A DNA stretch of 64,000 nucleotides from Kitasatospora viridis (GTDB lineage Bacteria; Actinomycetota; Actinomycetes; Streptomycetales; Streptomycetaceae): contig NZ_VIWT01000001.1 of NCBI RefSeq assembly GCF_007829815.1, forward strand, positions 5,791,001-5,855,000, read 5' to 3'. Positions 51,037 to 59,982 of the stretch are shown in pieces (within the stretch, counting starts at the first letter, position 1; every line of letters begins with the position of its first letter). The notes below the pieces were generated by a model. That model worked only from the letters and a program-made list of their open reading frames with translations. It had not been told where the DNA came from and made no database searches. The position numbers were made by a program, and so were the translations under genes.

Positions 51037-51447
51037 CTAGGAGATGCCGGCGGCGATCGCCTCGTTGGTGAGCACCCGGCCGCCGATGCCCCACGCGCCG
51101 TCGCGCGCGTTGAGGATGTTCACCCAGGTGTCCTCGGGGTCGTGCCCCGGGACGGAGAGCCGCTCGACGACGTCGGTGGCGGCCCGGATGAACTCCGCCC
51201 GGGCGGCGGGGTCGGCCAGCCCGATGTCCGGCAGCTTCAGCTCGACCATGACGACCGGGCGGTTGGTGCCGCCCGCGTAGACGTGCTCCGGGGCGAGGAC
51301 GTGCACGGTGCCGCCGACCATGGCGGTGAAGGCGGGGTTCCCGGTGAGGCCGCTGGCCGCGACCAGTGCGGCGGTCAGCCGCGGCAGGATCTCGCGCTCG
51401 CCGGCGGGGGTGAGGACGCCGCGGGGTGCGGTGACGGTGATGGGCAT
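51037..51447 (-). CDS. Tautomerase-family protein
   Basis: This 136-aa protein starts MPITVTAPRG, so Pro2 becomes the N-terminal catalytic base after Met removal, as in 4-oxalocrotonate tautomerase/MIF relatives. The core PVVMVELKLPD and the C-terminal helices fit a longer single-chain subunit. The substrate is unknown. It is divergent from a TetR gene across 114 bp with two matching operator-like sites, so it is the likely regulated target. Confidence 0.85.
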   Translation of the reverse strand: MPITVTAPRGVLTPAGEREILPRLTAALVAASGLTGNPAFTAMVGGTVHVLAPEHVYAGGTNRPVVMVELKLPDIGLADPAARAEFIRAATDVVERLSVPGHDPEDTWVNILNARDGAWGIGGRVLTNEAIAAGIS

Positions 51448-51479
51448 GGTGGCTCCCGTGGTCGGTGTGGCCTGTTGGC

Positions 51480-51496
51480 TAGTACGTACGTCCTAG
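51480..51496. promoter_or_regulatory. TetR operator-like site 1
   Basis: TAGTACGTACGTCCTAG is an imperfect palindrome sharing 12 of 17 bases, including CGTCCTAG, with site 2. Its centre is 33 bp from the centre of site 2, about three helical turns. It lies between the tautomerase and tetR starts. Confidence 0.6.
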
Positions 51497-51512
51497 CTAG
51501 TCCAGCTTCGAG

Positions 51513-51529
51513 TAGGATGGCCGTCCTAG
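51513..51529. promoter_or_regulatory. TetR operator-like site 2
   Basis: TAGGATGGCCGTCCTAG has arms TAGGA and TCCTA with partial inner symmetry. It covers the ATG at 51517, which argues that the regulator starts at the later GTG 51562. Autoregulation plus control of the tautomerase is inferred. Confidence 0.6.
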
Positions 51530-51561
51530 TCAAGTGGGCCCACACACTCCCGGAGGCGACC

Positions 51562-52137
51562 GTGGCGCGCGACACCCGCGAGCGCATGATCGAGGCCACC
51601 GTCAACGCGCTCCGGCACCGCGGCGTGGCGGGGATGTCCTTCACCGACGTGCTCCGCGAGAGCGGCGCCGCCCGCGGCGCGATCTACCATCACTTCCCCG
51701 GCGGCAAGGCCGAGTTGGTCGCCGAGGCGGCCGAGTGCAACGGGCGGGCGGTGCGCGAGCGGCTGGCCGCGCTGCCCGCCGACAGCCCGACCGGCGTGCT
51801 GGACGCCTTCGTCGAGCTGGTCCGGCCCGTGGTCGCCGAATCCGCGCACGGGAGCGGGTGCGCGGTTGCCGCCGTCACCGTGGGGACGGGCACCGACGGC
51901 GACGACGCGCGGCTGCGCCGGATCGCCGCGGGCGCCTTCGAGGCCTGGACCGACCAGCTCGCCGAACGGTTCACCGCCACCGGCCTGGCCGCGGCCGACG
52001 CCGCCGACCTGGCGGGGACGCTGATCACCCTGCTGCAGGGCGCGCACGTGCTCTGCCGGGCCGCGGGCGAACTGGAGCCCTTCGAGCAGGCGGCCCGCAC
52101 GGCGCGCGCGCTGGTGGCGCACCGCTACCCGGGCTGA
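51562..52137 (+). CDS. TetR/AcrR-family transcriptional regulator
   Basis: This 191-aa regulator has an N-terminal helix-turn-helix (about 20-50: GMSFTDVLRESGAARGAIYHH, then FPGGKAEL) and a C-terminal ligand domain of the LmrA/YxaF type (GSGCAVAAVTVG). GTG at 51562 has CGGAGG five bases upstream. It is divergent from the tautomerase gene and ends at a bidirectional terminator. The ligand is unknown. Confidence 0.92.
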   Translation: MARDTRERMIEATVNALRHRGVAGMSFTDVLRESGAARGAIYHHFPGGKAELVAEAAECNGRAVRERLAALPADSPTGVLDAFVELVRPVVAESAHGSGCAVAAVTVGTGTDGDDARLRRIAAGAFEAWTDQLAERFTATGLAAADAADLAGTLITLLQGAHVLCRAAGELEPFEQAARTARALVAHRYPG

Positions 52138-52146
52138 CCGGAACGC

Positions 52147-52179
52147 GCCCGGCCCCGCCCGTCGCGGGCGGGGCCGGGC
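52147..52179. terminator. Bidirectional terminator between tetR and dodecin genes
   Basis: A perfect 15-bp stem (GCCCGGCCCCGCCCG at 52147-52161 and its complement at 52165-52179) with a TCG loop lies between the convergent stops at 52137 and 52196. Confidence 0.9.
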
Positions 52180-52195
52180 GGTTCGGGCCGGTGGC

Positions 52196-52414
52196 TCAGG
52201 CGGACGGGTCCTCCAGGCGGAAGCCGACCTTCACCGTCACCTGGTAGTGCTTGATCTCGCCGTCGCCGACGTGGCCGCGCACCTGGGTCACCTCGAACCA
52301 GTCGATGTTGCGCAGGGTCTGCGAGGCGCGGGAGAGGGCGTTGCGGATGGCGGCGTCGGTGCCCTCGTGGGAGGAGCCGACGATCTCGGTCACCCGGTAG
52401 GTGTGTTCGGACAT
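52196..52414 (-). CDS. Dodecin family flavin-binding protein
   Basis: This 72-aa protein has the dodecin fold pattern: YRVTEIVGSSHEGTDAAIRNAL, then RNIDWFEVTQVRGHV with the flavin-stacking Trp, and YQVTVKVGFRLED. Dodecins assemble as dodecamers that store or buffer flavins. The ATG has GGAGG five bases upstream. Divergent from the response-regulator gene. Confidence 0.93.
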   Translation of the reverse strand: MSEHTYRVTEIVGSSHEGTDAAIRNALSRASQTLRNIDWFEVTQVRGHVGDGEIKHYQVTVKVGFRLEDPSA

Positions 52415-52602
52415 GGCGACCTCCGTGGCGGGGTTCGGCTGGCAGTGGCTGTCCCCTCCACCGTGGCCCAGCGGGCGGGCCGCCGCGCGGCGGGATCGGC
52501 CGCCGGGGGAGGGGCGCGGGCCGGGCTCCAATCCTTACGAAAGGCCAACGGCGGTCCGGCCGCCGCTCCCGGGCCGCCGGAAGGCCTCCTATCCTCGGAG
52601 CC

Positions 52603-53340
52603 GTGACAGCCCCAGCCCCCGTGCCCCCGGCCCCCGCGCCCCCGCGCGTCCTCGTGGTGGACGACGACCCCACCGTCGCCGAAGTGGTGACCGGCTACCT
52701 GGTGCGCGCCGGGTACGTCGTGGACCGGGCCGCCGACGGGCGGGCCGCGCTCGCCCGGGCGGCGGCCTTCCGGCCCGACCTGGTGGTGCTCGACCTGATG
52801 CTGCCCGAGGTCGACGGGCTGGAGGTCTGCCGCCGGCTGCGCGCGGCCGGCTCCGCCACCGCCGTGCTGATGCTCACCGCGAAGGGCGAGGAGGCCGAGC
52901 GGATCGCCGGCCTGGAGCTGGGCGCGGACGACTACGTGACCAAGCCGTTCAGCCCGCGCGAGCTGGTGCTGCGGGTGGGCGCCGTGCTGCGCCGGCGCAC
53001 CGCGGTGCCCGCGGCCGGCGCGCCCGAACCGCTCACCGCCGGTGACCTGGAGCTCGACCAGCAGGCCCGCCGCGCCTTCCGCAGCGGGCGCGAGCTGGCC
53101 CTGACCCAGCGCGAGTTCGACCTGCTCGCCTTCTTCGTCGGCCACCCGGGCACCGCCTTCGGCCGGGAGGAGCTGATGAGCCGGGTCTGGGGCTGGGACT
53201 TCGGCGACCTCGCCACCGTCACGGTGCACGTGCGCCGACTGCGCGAGAAGGTCGAGGACGACCCGGCCGCCCCGCGGCTGATCCGCACCGTCTGGGGCGT
53301 CGGCTACCGGTTCGACCCGGCCGGCGAGGTGGCGCGGTGA
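52603..53340 (+). CDS. OmpR/PhoB-family response regulator
   Basis: This 245-aa protein has a receiver domain with phospho-acceptor Asp64 (VVLDLMLPEVDG), an acidic pocket (VVDDDP) and Lys in VTKPFSP. The C-terminal winged helix includes LTQREFDLLAFF and TVTVHVRRLREKVE. GTG start. The stop overlaps the kinase start as GTGA. Stimulus and targets are unknown. Confidence 0.95.
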   Translation: MTAPAPVPPAPAPPRVLVVDDDPTVAEVVTGYLVRAGYVVDRAADGRAALARAAAFRPDLVVLDLMLPEVDGLEVCRRLRAAGSATAVLMLTAKGEEAERIAGLELGADDYVTKPFSPRELVLRVGAVLRRRTAVPAAGAPEPLTAGDLELDQQARRAFRSGRELALTQREFDLLAFFVGHPGTAFGREELMSRVWGWDFGDLATVTVHVRRLREKVEDDPAAPRLIRTVWGVGYRFDPAGEVAR

Positions 53341-54467
53341 CCGCCCCGCTGCTGATCGCGCTGATCGCCGCGCTCGGTGCCGGCACCGTCACGCTGCTCG
53401 GCTGGCCCGCCGTGCGGCTGCTGCGCCGCCGCTCGCTGGTGCTCTCGCTGTTCGCCGTCGCCGTGGCCAGCGTGCTCGCGATGACGGCCGGGACCCTGGC
53501 GGTGGCCCAGGCGATGTTCCTCTCGCACCACGACCTCGGCGTGGTGATCACGGTGACCTGCGTGGCCGCCGTGTTCTCGATCGGCACCGCCGCGCTGCTC
53601 GGCCGCCAGGTGGTGGCCGGCAGCCGGGCGCTGGCGTTGGCCGCGCGCACCGTCGGCAGCGCGGCCGGGTTCGCCGCGCCGACCGGTCCGCTCGGCGCCG
53701 AACTGGCCGAACTGAGCGCCGAGCTGGCCGCCACCAGCGCCCGGCTGGCCGAGTCCCGGGAGCGCGAGCGGGCGTTGGAGTCCTCCCGGCGGGAGTTGGT
53801 CGCCTGGATCTCGCACGACCTGCGCACCCCGCTGGCCGGCCTGCGGGCGATGGCCGAGGCGCTGGAGGACGGGGTGGCCGAGGACCCGGCGCGCTACCAC
53901 GCCCGGATCGGCACCGAGGTGGACCGGCTGGCCGGCATGGTGGACGACCTGTTCGAGCTCTCCCGGATCCAGGCCGGCGCGCTCGGCCTGCGTCCGGCCC
54001 GGGTCTCGGTCTACGACCTGGTGGGCGACGCCCTGGCCGGCGCCCACCCGCTGGCCCGCGAGCGCGGGGTCCGGCTGCAGGGCGAGCGGGTGGAGCAGGC
54101 GCCGGTGGAGGTGGACGGCCGGGAGATCACCCGGGTGCTGGGCAACCTGCTGGTGAACGCGATCCGGGCGACCCCCGCGGACGGCGTGGTCGAGGTGGCG
54201 GCGCGCTGGGAGGCGGCCGAGGTGGTGCTCTCGGTGACCGACGGCTGCGGCGGCATCCCCGAGGCCGACCTGCCCCGGGTGTTCGAGACCGGGTGGCGGG
54301 GCGGCAGCGCCCGCACCCCGCGCGAGGGCACCGGTGGGGCGGGGCTCGGACTGGCGATCGTGCGCGGGATCGTGGAGGCGCACGCCGGCCGGGCGACGGT
54401 GCGCAACGTGGCCGGTGGCTGCTGCTTCGAGATCGCGCTGCCGGCGGCGCCCGTCGTGCCCGGCTAA
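53337..54467 (+). CDS. Sensor histidine kinase
   Basis: This 376-aa membrane kinase is the partner of the preceding response regulator. Two membrane helices (about 4-22 and 36-88, a short hairpin with little extracellular loop) lead to a HAMP-like coiled segment. HisKA follows with His160 in VAWISHDLRTPLAGL, then HATPase_c with NLLVNAIRATP, VTDGCGGIPEADL and GGAGLGLAIVRGIVEAHAG. The minimal external region suggests intramembrane sensing, as in cell-envelope stress kinases. Confidence 0.94.
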   Translation: MTAPLLIALIAALGAGTVTLLGWPAVRLLRRRSLVLSLFAVAVASVLAMTAGTLAVAQAMFLSHHDLGVVITVTCVAAVFSIGTAALLGRQVVAGSRALALAARTVGSAAGFAAPTGPLGAELAELSAELAATSARLAESRERERALESSRRELVAWISHDLRTPLAGLRAMAEALEDGVAEDPARYHARIGTEVDRLAGMVDDLFELSRIQAGALGLRPARVSVYDLVGDALAGAHPLARERGVRLQGERVEQAPVEVDGREITRVLGNLLVNAIRATPADGVVEVAARWEAAEVVLSVTDGCGGIPEADLPRVFETGWRGGSARTPREGTGGAGLGLAIVRGIVEAHAGRATVRNVAGGCCFEIALPAAPVVPG

Positions 54468-54509
54468 AACGGCTTGAGCCGCGGCGCCCGTGGTCTGATG
54501 ATCCGTCCC

Positions 54510-55064
54510 ATGACTGGACTGCTGAACGTGATCGACGTCGAGGCGACCTGCTGGGACGGGCCGGTGCCGCCCGGGTCGGTCAACGAGATCATCGAGATCG
54601 GGCTGACCGTGGTCGACCTGACGCAGCGCCGGCGGATCGGGAGGCACCGGATCCTGGTCCGCCCGGAGCGCTCCGAGGTGAGCCCGTTCTGCACCGAGCT
54701 GACCGGGCTGACCGGGGACGAGGTGGCCGGGGGCGTGAGCTTCGCCGAGGCCTGCCGGCTGCTGGTGGCGGAGCACGGCGGCCGGGAGCGGCCGTGGGCC
54801 AGCTGGGGCGACTACGACCGGCTGCAGTTCGCCGGGCAGTGCGAACGCAGCGGGGTGGGCTACCCGTTCGGCGAGCGGCACACCAACGCCAAGGCCCGCT
54901 TCACCGAGGCGTACGGGCTGCGCCGCCGGCCCGGGATGGCCCGGGCGCTGGAGGTGGCCGGCCTGCCGCTCCAGGGGCGGCACCACCGCGGCGAGGACGA
55001 CGCCTGGAACATCGCGGCGCTGGTGCTGCGGCTGGTCGAACAGGACTCCTGGCCGGTGGACTGA
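54510..55064 (+). CDS. DEDDh-family 3'-5' exonuclease
   Basis: This 184-aa protein has the exonuclease-superfamily motifs NVIDVEATCWDG (Exo I, Asp-Glu), SWGDYDRLQ (Exo II) and HRGEDDAWN (Exo III, His-x4-Asp). Its length and the insertion resemble the KapD/Snipper (Eri-1-like) RNA 3'-end exonucleases. The ATG at 54510 has no clear ribosome-binding site; 54498 is an alternative. It may be leaderless. Confidence 0.85.
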   Translation: MTGLLNVIDVEATCWDGPVPPGSVNEIIEIGLTVVDLTQRRRIGRHRILVRPERSEVSPFCTELTGLTGDEVAGGVSFAEACRLLVAEHGGRERPWASWGDYDRLQFAGQCERSGVGYPFGERHTNAKARFTEAYGLRRRPGMARALEVAGLPLQGRHHRGEDDAWNIAALVLRLVEQDSWPVD

Positions 55065-55227
55065 CGTCCCATCAGCTGACGCACCGTCCGTCACGGGCGC
55101 CCCGGGAAGTTCCCCGAACGCCGTGGGTTCACTCGAACTAATGAACTGCACCGGAGTCCCGGGTGTGTCGCACGCACCCTCCCTATCTTCGACATCATCA
55201 GCACAACAGAGCTGCCAGGGAGGGGTC

Positions 55228-57063
55228 ATGCACGAGAACACCACGTCGGGGGCCGGACTGACACGCCGTCGACTGCTGGCCGGCGGCGCCGCGCTCGGCG
55301 GTGCGGCCTGGCTGCTGCGCGGGGTGGTCACGCCCGACCAGGCCCGGGCGGACGGCGTGCCGGCGCTGCCCGCCCCGCCCGCCTTCCCCGGCGGCATCGA
55401 GGTCTACCGGCAGGTCTTCGAGAACTGGGCCGGCGAGATCCACGCCGACCAGCTCTGGACCTGCGCCCCGCAGACCCCGACCGACGTGCTCACCCTGGCC
55501 AACTGGGCGCACGCCCAGGGCTGGCAGCTGCGCGCCCAGGGCCACCGGCACACCTGGGCCCCGCTCACCGTGGCCGACGGCACCCCGGCCGGCAGCACCG
55601 TGCTGCTGCTCGACACCACCAGCCACCTCACCGCGATCTCCCCGGCCGGCACCGCCGCGGCGCCCGCCGTGCGCGCCCAGGCCGGCGCCGACATGGAGCA
55701 GCTGCTCGCCCAGCTGCAGGGGCAGGGCCTGGGCCTGACCCACTGCCCGGCCCCGGGCGACCTCACGCTCGGCGGCGTGCTGGCGATCGGCGGCCACGGC
55801 ACCGCCGTGCCCGCCGCCGGCGAGACCCCGGCCGCCGGCCACGGCTACGGCTCGGTCAGCAACCTGGTCACCGAGCTCACCGCCGTGGTCTGGGACGCCA
55901 CCGCCGGGGCGTACGTGCTGCGCACCCTGCAGCGGTCCGACCCGGACTGCGCGGCCCTGCTGGTCCACCTCGGCCGGGCCTTCGTGGTCGAGGCGGTGCT
56001 GCGCGCCGGGCCGGACCAGAACCTGCGCTGCCAGAGCCGGGTGGACATCCCGGTCAGCGAGCTGTTCGCCGCGCCCGGCACCCCGGGCGCCCGCACCCTG
56101 GCCGGATTCGTGGAGCAGACCGGCCGGGTCGAGGCGATCTGGTACGCCTTCACCGACCGCCCCTGGCTGAAGACCTGGAGCGTCAGCCCGAGCCAGCCGT
56201 TCGGCTCCCGCCCCGTCGACCAGCCCTACAACTACCCCTTCTCCGACAACATCCCGACCCCGGTGGCCCAGCTGGTCGGCGAGCTGATCAGCGGATCCTG
56301 GGGCCTGGCCCCGACCTTCGGCCAGCTCCAGCTGCTGATCACCGAGCTCGGCCTCACCGGTGACCTCACCGACGTGCTGCTCTCCGGCACCCTGCTGCGC
56401 GACCTGCTCACCCTGGACGTGGTCACCCACCTGCTGGCCGACGGTCTGCACTCCGACCTCTGGGGGCCGTCCCGGGCCCTGCTGCAGTACGTGCGGCCCA
56501 CCACCCTGCGGGTCACCGCCAACGGGTACGCGGTGCTCTGCCGGCGGTCCGACGTGCAGTGGGTGGTCAACCAGGTCACCACCGAGTACCAGCAGCTGCT
56601 CGGGCAGTACCAGGCGCGCGGGCAGTTCCCGGTCAACGGCGCGGTGGAGATCCGGGTCACCGGCCTGGAGGACCCGGCCACCTGCGGGGTGCCCGGCGCC
56701 CAGCCCCCGCTGCTCTCCGCGATCCGGCCGCGGGCCGACCACCCGGAGTGGGACACCGCCGTCTGGTTCGACGTGCTCACCCTGCCCGGCACCCCCGGCC
56801 TGCACCAGTTCGGCCGCGACCTGGAGCAGTTCCTGGTCGCCACCTTCGACGGCACCCGGGCCGCCGTGCGGGTCGAGTGGTCCAAGGGCTGGGCCTACAC
56901 CGCGGATGCCACCTGGGCCGATCCCGACATGCTCGGCCGGGTCATCCCCGACAGCCTGCGGGCCGGCGGCGGCCCCGGCTGGGACCAGGCCGTCGCCACC
57001 CTCAACCGCCTCGACCCGAACCACGTCTTCAGCAACCCGTTCCTCGATCAGCTGCTCCGCTGA
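55228..57063 (+). CDS. Secreted class II-type (VAO-fold) cholesterol oxidase
   Basis: This 611-aa FAD-dependent enzyme has a twin-arginine signal (LTRRRLLAGGAALGG, mature start about residue 42). The FAD domain begins LWTCAPQTPTDVLTLANWA. RAQGHRHTW (about 102-110) offers a His for covalent FAD linkage, and GDLTLGGVLAIGGHG is a second cofactor-binding block. The rest fits the cholesterol oxidase substrate-binding domain of Brevibacterium type II enzymes. It would oxidise 3-beta-hydroxysteroids outside the cell. ATG with GGGAGGGG upstream. An AraC regulator follows directly. Confidence 0.85.
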   Translation: MHENTTSGAGLTRRRLLAGGAALGGAAWLLRGVVTPDQARADGVPALPAPPAFPGGIEVYRQVFENWAGEIHADQLWTCAPQTPTDVLTLANWAHAQGWQLRAQGHRHTWAPLTVADGTPAGSTVLLLDTTSHLTAISPAGTAAAPAVRAQAGADMEQLLAQLQGQGLGLTHCPAPGDLTLGGVLAIGGHGTAVPAAGETPAAGHGYGSVSNLVTELTAVVWDATAGAYVLRTLQRSDPDCAALLVHLGRAFVVEAVLRAGPDQNLRCQSRVDIPVSELFAAPGTPGARTLAGFVEQTGRVEAIWYAFTDRPWLKTWSVSPSQPFGSRPVDQPYNYPFSDNIPTPVAQLVGELISGSWGLAPTFGQLQLLITELGLTGDLTDVLLSGTLLRDLLTLDVVTHLLADGLHSDLWGPSRALLQYVRPTTLRVTANGYAVLCRRSDVQWVVNQVTTEYQQLLGQYQARGQFPVNGAVEIRVTGLEDPATCGVPGAQPPLLSAIRPRADHPEWDTAVWFDVLTLPGTPGLHQFGRDLEQFLVATFDGTRAAVRVEWSKGWAYTADATWADPDMLGRVIPDSLRAGGGPGWDQAVATLNRLDPNHVFSNPFLDQLLR

Positions 57064-57094
57064 GCGCGGCGGCCCGCCGCCCCACAATGGAGGG

Positions 57095-58006
57095 GTGAGC
57101 AGCGCGAGCACCCCGATCGACGAGTCGGTCCGGACCAGGCCGGCGGCCGCGCTGCGCCCGTACGTCGCGTGGTACTCCGGCTACCGGCAGGCAGGCCTCG
57201 GTCCGACCATCCACCGGGGCCTGCCCTCGCCCTACCTGACCCTGATCCTCACGCTCGACGAGCCTCTCGTGCTGGCCGCGCACCCCGACCCGGCGCAGCC
57301 GCCCGGCGAGTACCGGACCCTGCTCGGCGGCCTGCACACCTCGCCCGCGCTGATCACCCATCAGGGCAGCCAGTCCGGTGTGCAGATCGCCGTCAGCCCG
57401 CTCGGCGCCCGCGCCCTGTTCGGGCTGCCCGCCGGGGAGCTGGCCAGTGGTGACTACTCGGCCGAGGAGGTGCTCGGCCGGTGGGCCACCGAGGGGCAGG
57501 AGCGGCTGTGCGCCGCCGCCGACTGGCCGGGCCGGTTCCGCGCGGTGGACCGCTGGCTGCTCCAGCGGGCCGCCGAGGCCGCGGCGCCGCCGCCCGAGGT
57601 GGTCCGGGCCTGGCGGCTGCTGCTGGCCGGCCGCGGCCTGGGCACGGCGGCGAGCCTGGCCGCCGAGGTCGGCTGGAGCACCCGCCACCTGGCCGCCCGC
57701 TTCAACACCGAGATCGGCCTGACCCCGAAGGCGGCCGCCCGGGTGATCCGGTTCGACCGGGCCCGCCGGCTGCTCGGCACACCGGCCGCCGCCACCCTGG
57801 CCGACCTGGCGGCGGACTGCGGCTACTTCGACCAGGCGCACCTGGCCCGGGAGTTCAACGCGCTGGCGGGGTGCCCGCCGACCCGCTACCTGAGGGAGGA
57901 GCCGCCCGACCGGGCGGCGCGCCCTGTTCCGAAACGTCCAAGCCCGGCGGAGCCGGTCGGGGCAGGCTGGAGCCACCGAGGAGGAACCGAGCAGGGAGGC
58001 CCCTGA
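57095..58006 (+). CDS. AraC-family transcriptional regulator
   Basis: This 303-aa protein has an N-terminal sensing domain and a C-terminal AraC double helix-turn-helix (LAAEVGWSTRHLAARFNTEI and LADLAADCGYFDQAHLAREF). The GTG at 57095 sits almost on top of GGAGGG, so initiation may be weak, but no better start exists. The stop overlaps the VOC gene as TGATG. It probably controls the VOC gene and perhaps the cholesterol oxidase. Confidence 0.9.
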   Translation: MSSASTPIDESVRTRPAAALRPYVAWYSGYRQAGLGPTIHRGLPSPYLTLILTLDEPLVLAAHPDPAQPPGEYRTLLGGLHTSPALITHQGSQSGVQIAVSPLGARALFGLPAGELASGDYSAEEVLGRWATEGQERLCAAADWPGRFRAVDRWLLQRAAEAAAPPPEVVRAWRLLLAGRGLGTAASLAAEVGWSTRHLAARFNTEIGLTPKAAARVIRFDRARRLLGTPAAATLADLAADCGYFDQAHLAREFNALAGCPPTRYLREEPPDRAARPVPKRPSPAEPVGAGWSHRGGTEQGGP

Positions 58007-58434
58007 TGAGCACCGAAGAGACCCACGCCGTGCAGGAGCGCGCACCGCAGGTGTGGCCCACGTTCCGGGCCCGCGACGCGCGGGCGCTGATCCGCTTCCT
58101 GGTCGAGGCGTTCGGCTTCGAGCAGAACGTGGTCTACGGCGAGGGCGACCTCGTCCACCACGCCGAGCTGGACTGGCCCGAGGGCGGCGGCGTGATGCTG
58201 GGCTCGGCCCGGGAGGGCGACGACGGGCGGGGCCTGTCCGAGCCCGGCCACTTCAGCGCCTACGTGGTCACCGACCGCCCCGACGAGCTGCACGACCGGG
58301 CCAAGGCGGCCGGCGCGGAGATCACCACGGAGCTGTACGAGACCGACTACGGCTCCCGCGACTTCGCCGTCCGCGACCCGGAGGGCAACCACTGGTACTT
58401 CGGCACCTACCGGGGCGCCCCGCGCCGCGCCTGA
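58006..58434 (+). CDS. VOC-superfamily (glyoxalase-like) protein
   Basis: This 142-aa protein has paired beta-alpha-beta-beta-beta modules, with FRARDARALIRFLVEAFGFEQ opening the fold and RDPEGNHWYFGTYRG closing it. Metal-ligand candidates are His and Glu in the central strands. It is translationally coupled to the AraC gene (TGATG) with GGGAGG upstream. Likely an antibiotic-resistance-type or small-molecule-binding VOC protein. Confidence 0.88.
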   Translation: MSTEETHAVQERAPQVWPTFRARDARALIRFLVEAFGFEQNVVYGEGDLVHHAELDWPEGGGVMLGSAREGDDGRGLSEPGHFSAYVVTDRPDELHDRAKAAGAEITTELYETDYGSRDFAVRDPEGNHWYFGTYRGAPRRA

Positions 58435-58556
58435 GGCGGAGCGGCTGATGGAGCTGCGACTGAGGCTGTGCACCTGATGTGGCGTCACCCACACGGCGCA
58501 GCAGCGGGAAATACCGTGCGGCACGGGGTAGCTGTGGTCAGGTGGAGGTGGAGTCA

Positions 58557-59948
58557 ATGAGTTCGCAGCAGTACCGCACCGAGCACGACTCGATGGGCGA
58601 GGTGCGCGTGCCCGCCGAGGCCAAGTGGCAGGCCCAGACCCAGCGCGCGGTGGAGAACTTCCCGGTCTCCGGCCTGCGGCTGGGCCGCGCGCACATCGCG
58701 GCGCTGGCCCGGATCAAGGGCGCCGCGGCCGAGGTCAACCAGCGCCTCGGGATCCTCGACCCGGCCGTGGCCGGGGCGATCCGCGAGGCCGCCGAGGAGG
58801 TGGCCGAGGGCCGCTGGGACGCCGAGTTCCCGGTGGACGTCTTCCAGACCGGCTCCGGCACCTCCTCCAACATGAACACCAACGAGGTGATCGCCACCCT
58901 GGCCGGCGAGCGCCTGGGCCGCCCGGTGCACCCGAACGACCAGGTGAACGCCAGCCAGTCGTCCAACGACGTCTTCCCGTCCTCGATCCACATCGCCGCC
59001 ACCGCCGCCGTCACCGGCGAGCTGCTGCCCGCCCTGGCCCACCTGGAGGCGGCGCTGACCGGCAAGGCGGAGGAGTTCGCCGCCGTGGTGAAGGCCGGCC
59101 GCACCCACCTGATGGACGCCACCCCGGTCACCCTGGGCCAGGAGTTCGGCGGCTACGCCGCGCAGGTGCGCTACGGCCAGGAGCGGCTGCGCGCCACCCT
59201 GCCCCGGGTGGCCGAGCTGCCGCTGGGCGGCACCGCGGTCGGCACCGGCATCAACACCCCGCCCGGCTTCTCCGCCGCCGTGATCGCCGAGCTGGCCGAG
59301 GTCACCGGCCTGCCGCTCACCGAGGCCCGGGACCACTTCGAGGCCCAGGGCGCCCGGGACGGCCTGGTCGAGCTGAGCGGCCAGCTGCGCACCATCGCGG
59401 TCGGCCTCACCAAGATCGTCAACGACCTGCGCTGGATGTCCTCCGGCCCGCGCACCGGCCTGGGCGAGATCAACCTGCCCGACCTGCAGCCCGGCTCCTC
59501 GATCATGCCGGGCAAGGTCAACCCGGTGATCCCCGAGGTGGTGGCCATGGTCGCCGCCCAGGTGGTCGGCAACGACGCGACGGTGGCGATGGCCGGCGCC
59601 AGCGGCAGCTTCGAGCTGAACGTGATGCTGCCGGTGATCGCCCGCAACCTGCTGGAGTCGATCCAGCTGCTCGGCTCCGCCGCCCGGCTGCTCGCCGACC
59701 GCACCGTCGACGGCATCACGGCCAACGTCGAGCGGGCCCGCGAGTACGCCGAGTCCTCGCCCTCGGTGGTGACCCCGCTCAACCGGTACATCGGCTACGA
59801 GGAGGCCGCCAAGGTGGCCAAGCAGTCGCTGGCCGAGTCCAAGACGATCCGTCAGGTGGTGCTGGAGCGCGGGTACGTGGCGCGCGGTCAGCTGACCGAG
59901 CAGCAGCTCGACGAGGCGCTGGACGTGCTGCGGATGACCCGCCCGTAG
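58557..59948 (+). CDS. fumC: Class II fumarate hydratase
   Basis: This 463-aa TCA-cycle enzyme hydrates fumarate to L-malate. Superfamily signature GSSIMPGKVNP (catalytic Ser loop), SGTSSNMNTNEVIA and NASQSSNDVFPSSIH are all present, as is TAVGTGINTPPGF. ATG at 58557 with GGTGGAG upstream. A 16-bp GC palindrome (59954-59969) follows the stop, before the deaminase gene. Confidence 0.95.
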   Translation: MSSQQYRTEHDSMGEVRVPAEAKWQAQTQRAVENFPVSGLRLGRAHIAALARIKGAAAEVNQRLGILDPAVAGAIREAAEEVAEGRWDAEFPVDVFQTGSGTSSNMNTNEVIATLAGERLGRPVHPNDQVNASQSSNDVFPSSIHIAATAAVTGELLPALAHLEAALTGKAEEFAAVVKAGRTHLMDATPVTLGQEFGGYAAQVRYGQERLRATLPRVAELPLGGTAVGTGINTPPGFSAAVIAELAEVTGLPLTEARDHFEAQGARDGLVELSGQLRTIAVGLTKIVNDLRWMSSGPRTGLGEINLPDLQPGSSIMPGKVNPVIPEVVAMVAAQVVGNDATVAMAGASGSFELNVMLPVIARNLLESIQLLGSAARLLADRTVDGITANVERAREYAESSPSVVTPLNRYIGYEEAAKVAKQSLAESKTIRQVVLERGYVARGQLTEQQLDEALDVLRMTRP

Positions 59949-59982
59949 GATCGGTCCGCCCGGGCGGACGGGGGGGAAGCAG

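Noticed and set aside
55121..55145. GTTCACTCGAAC as a LexA box
   Set aside because: The order is GTTC-n4-GAAC, the reverse of the GAAC-n4-GTTC actinobacterial SOS box, and the neighbouring gene is not an SOS gene.
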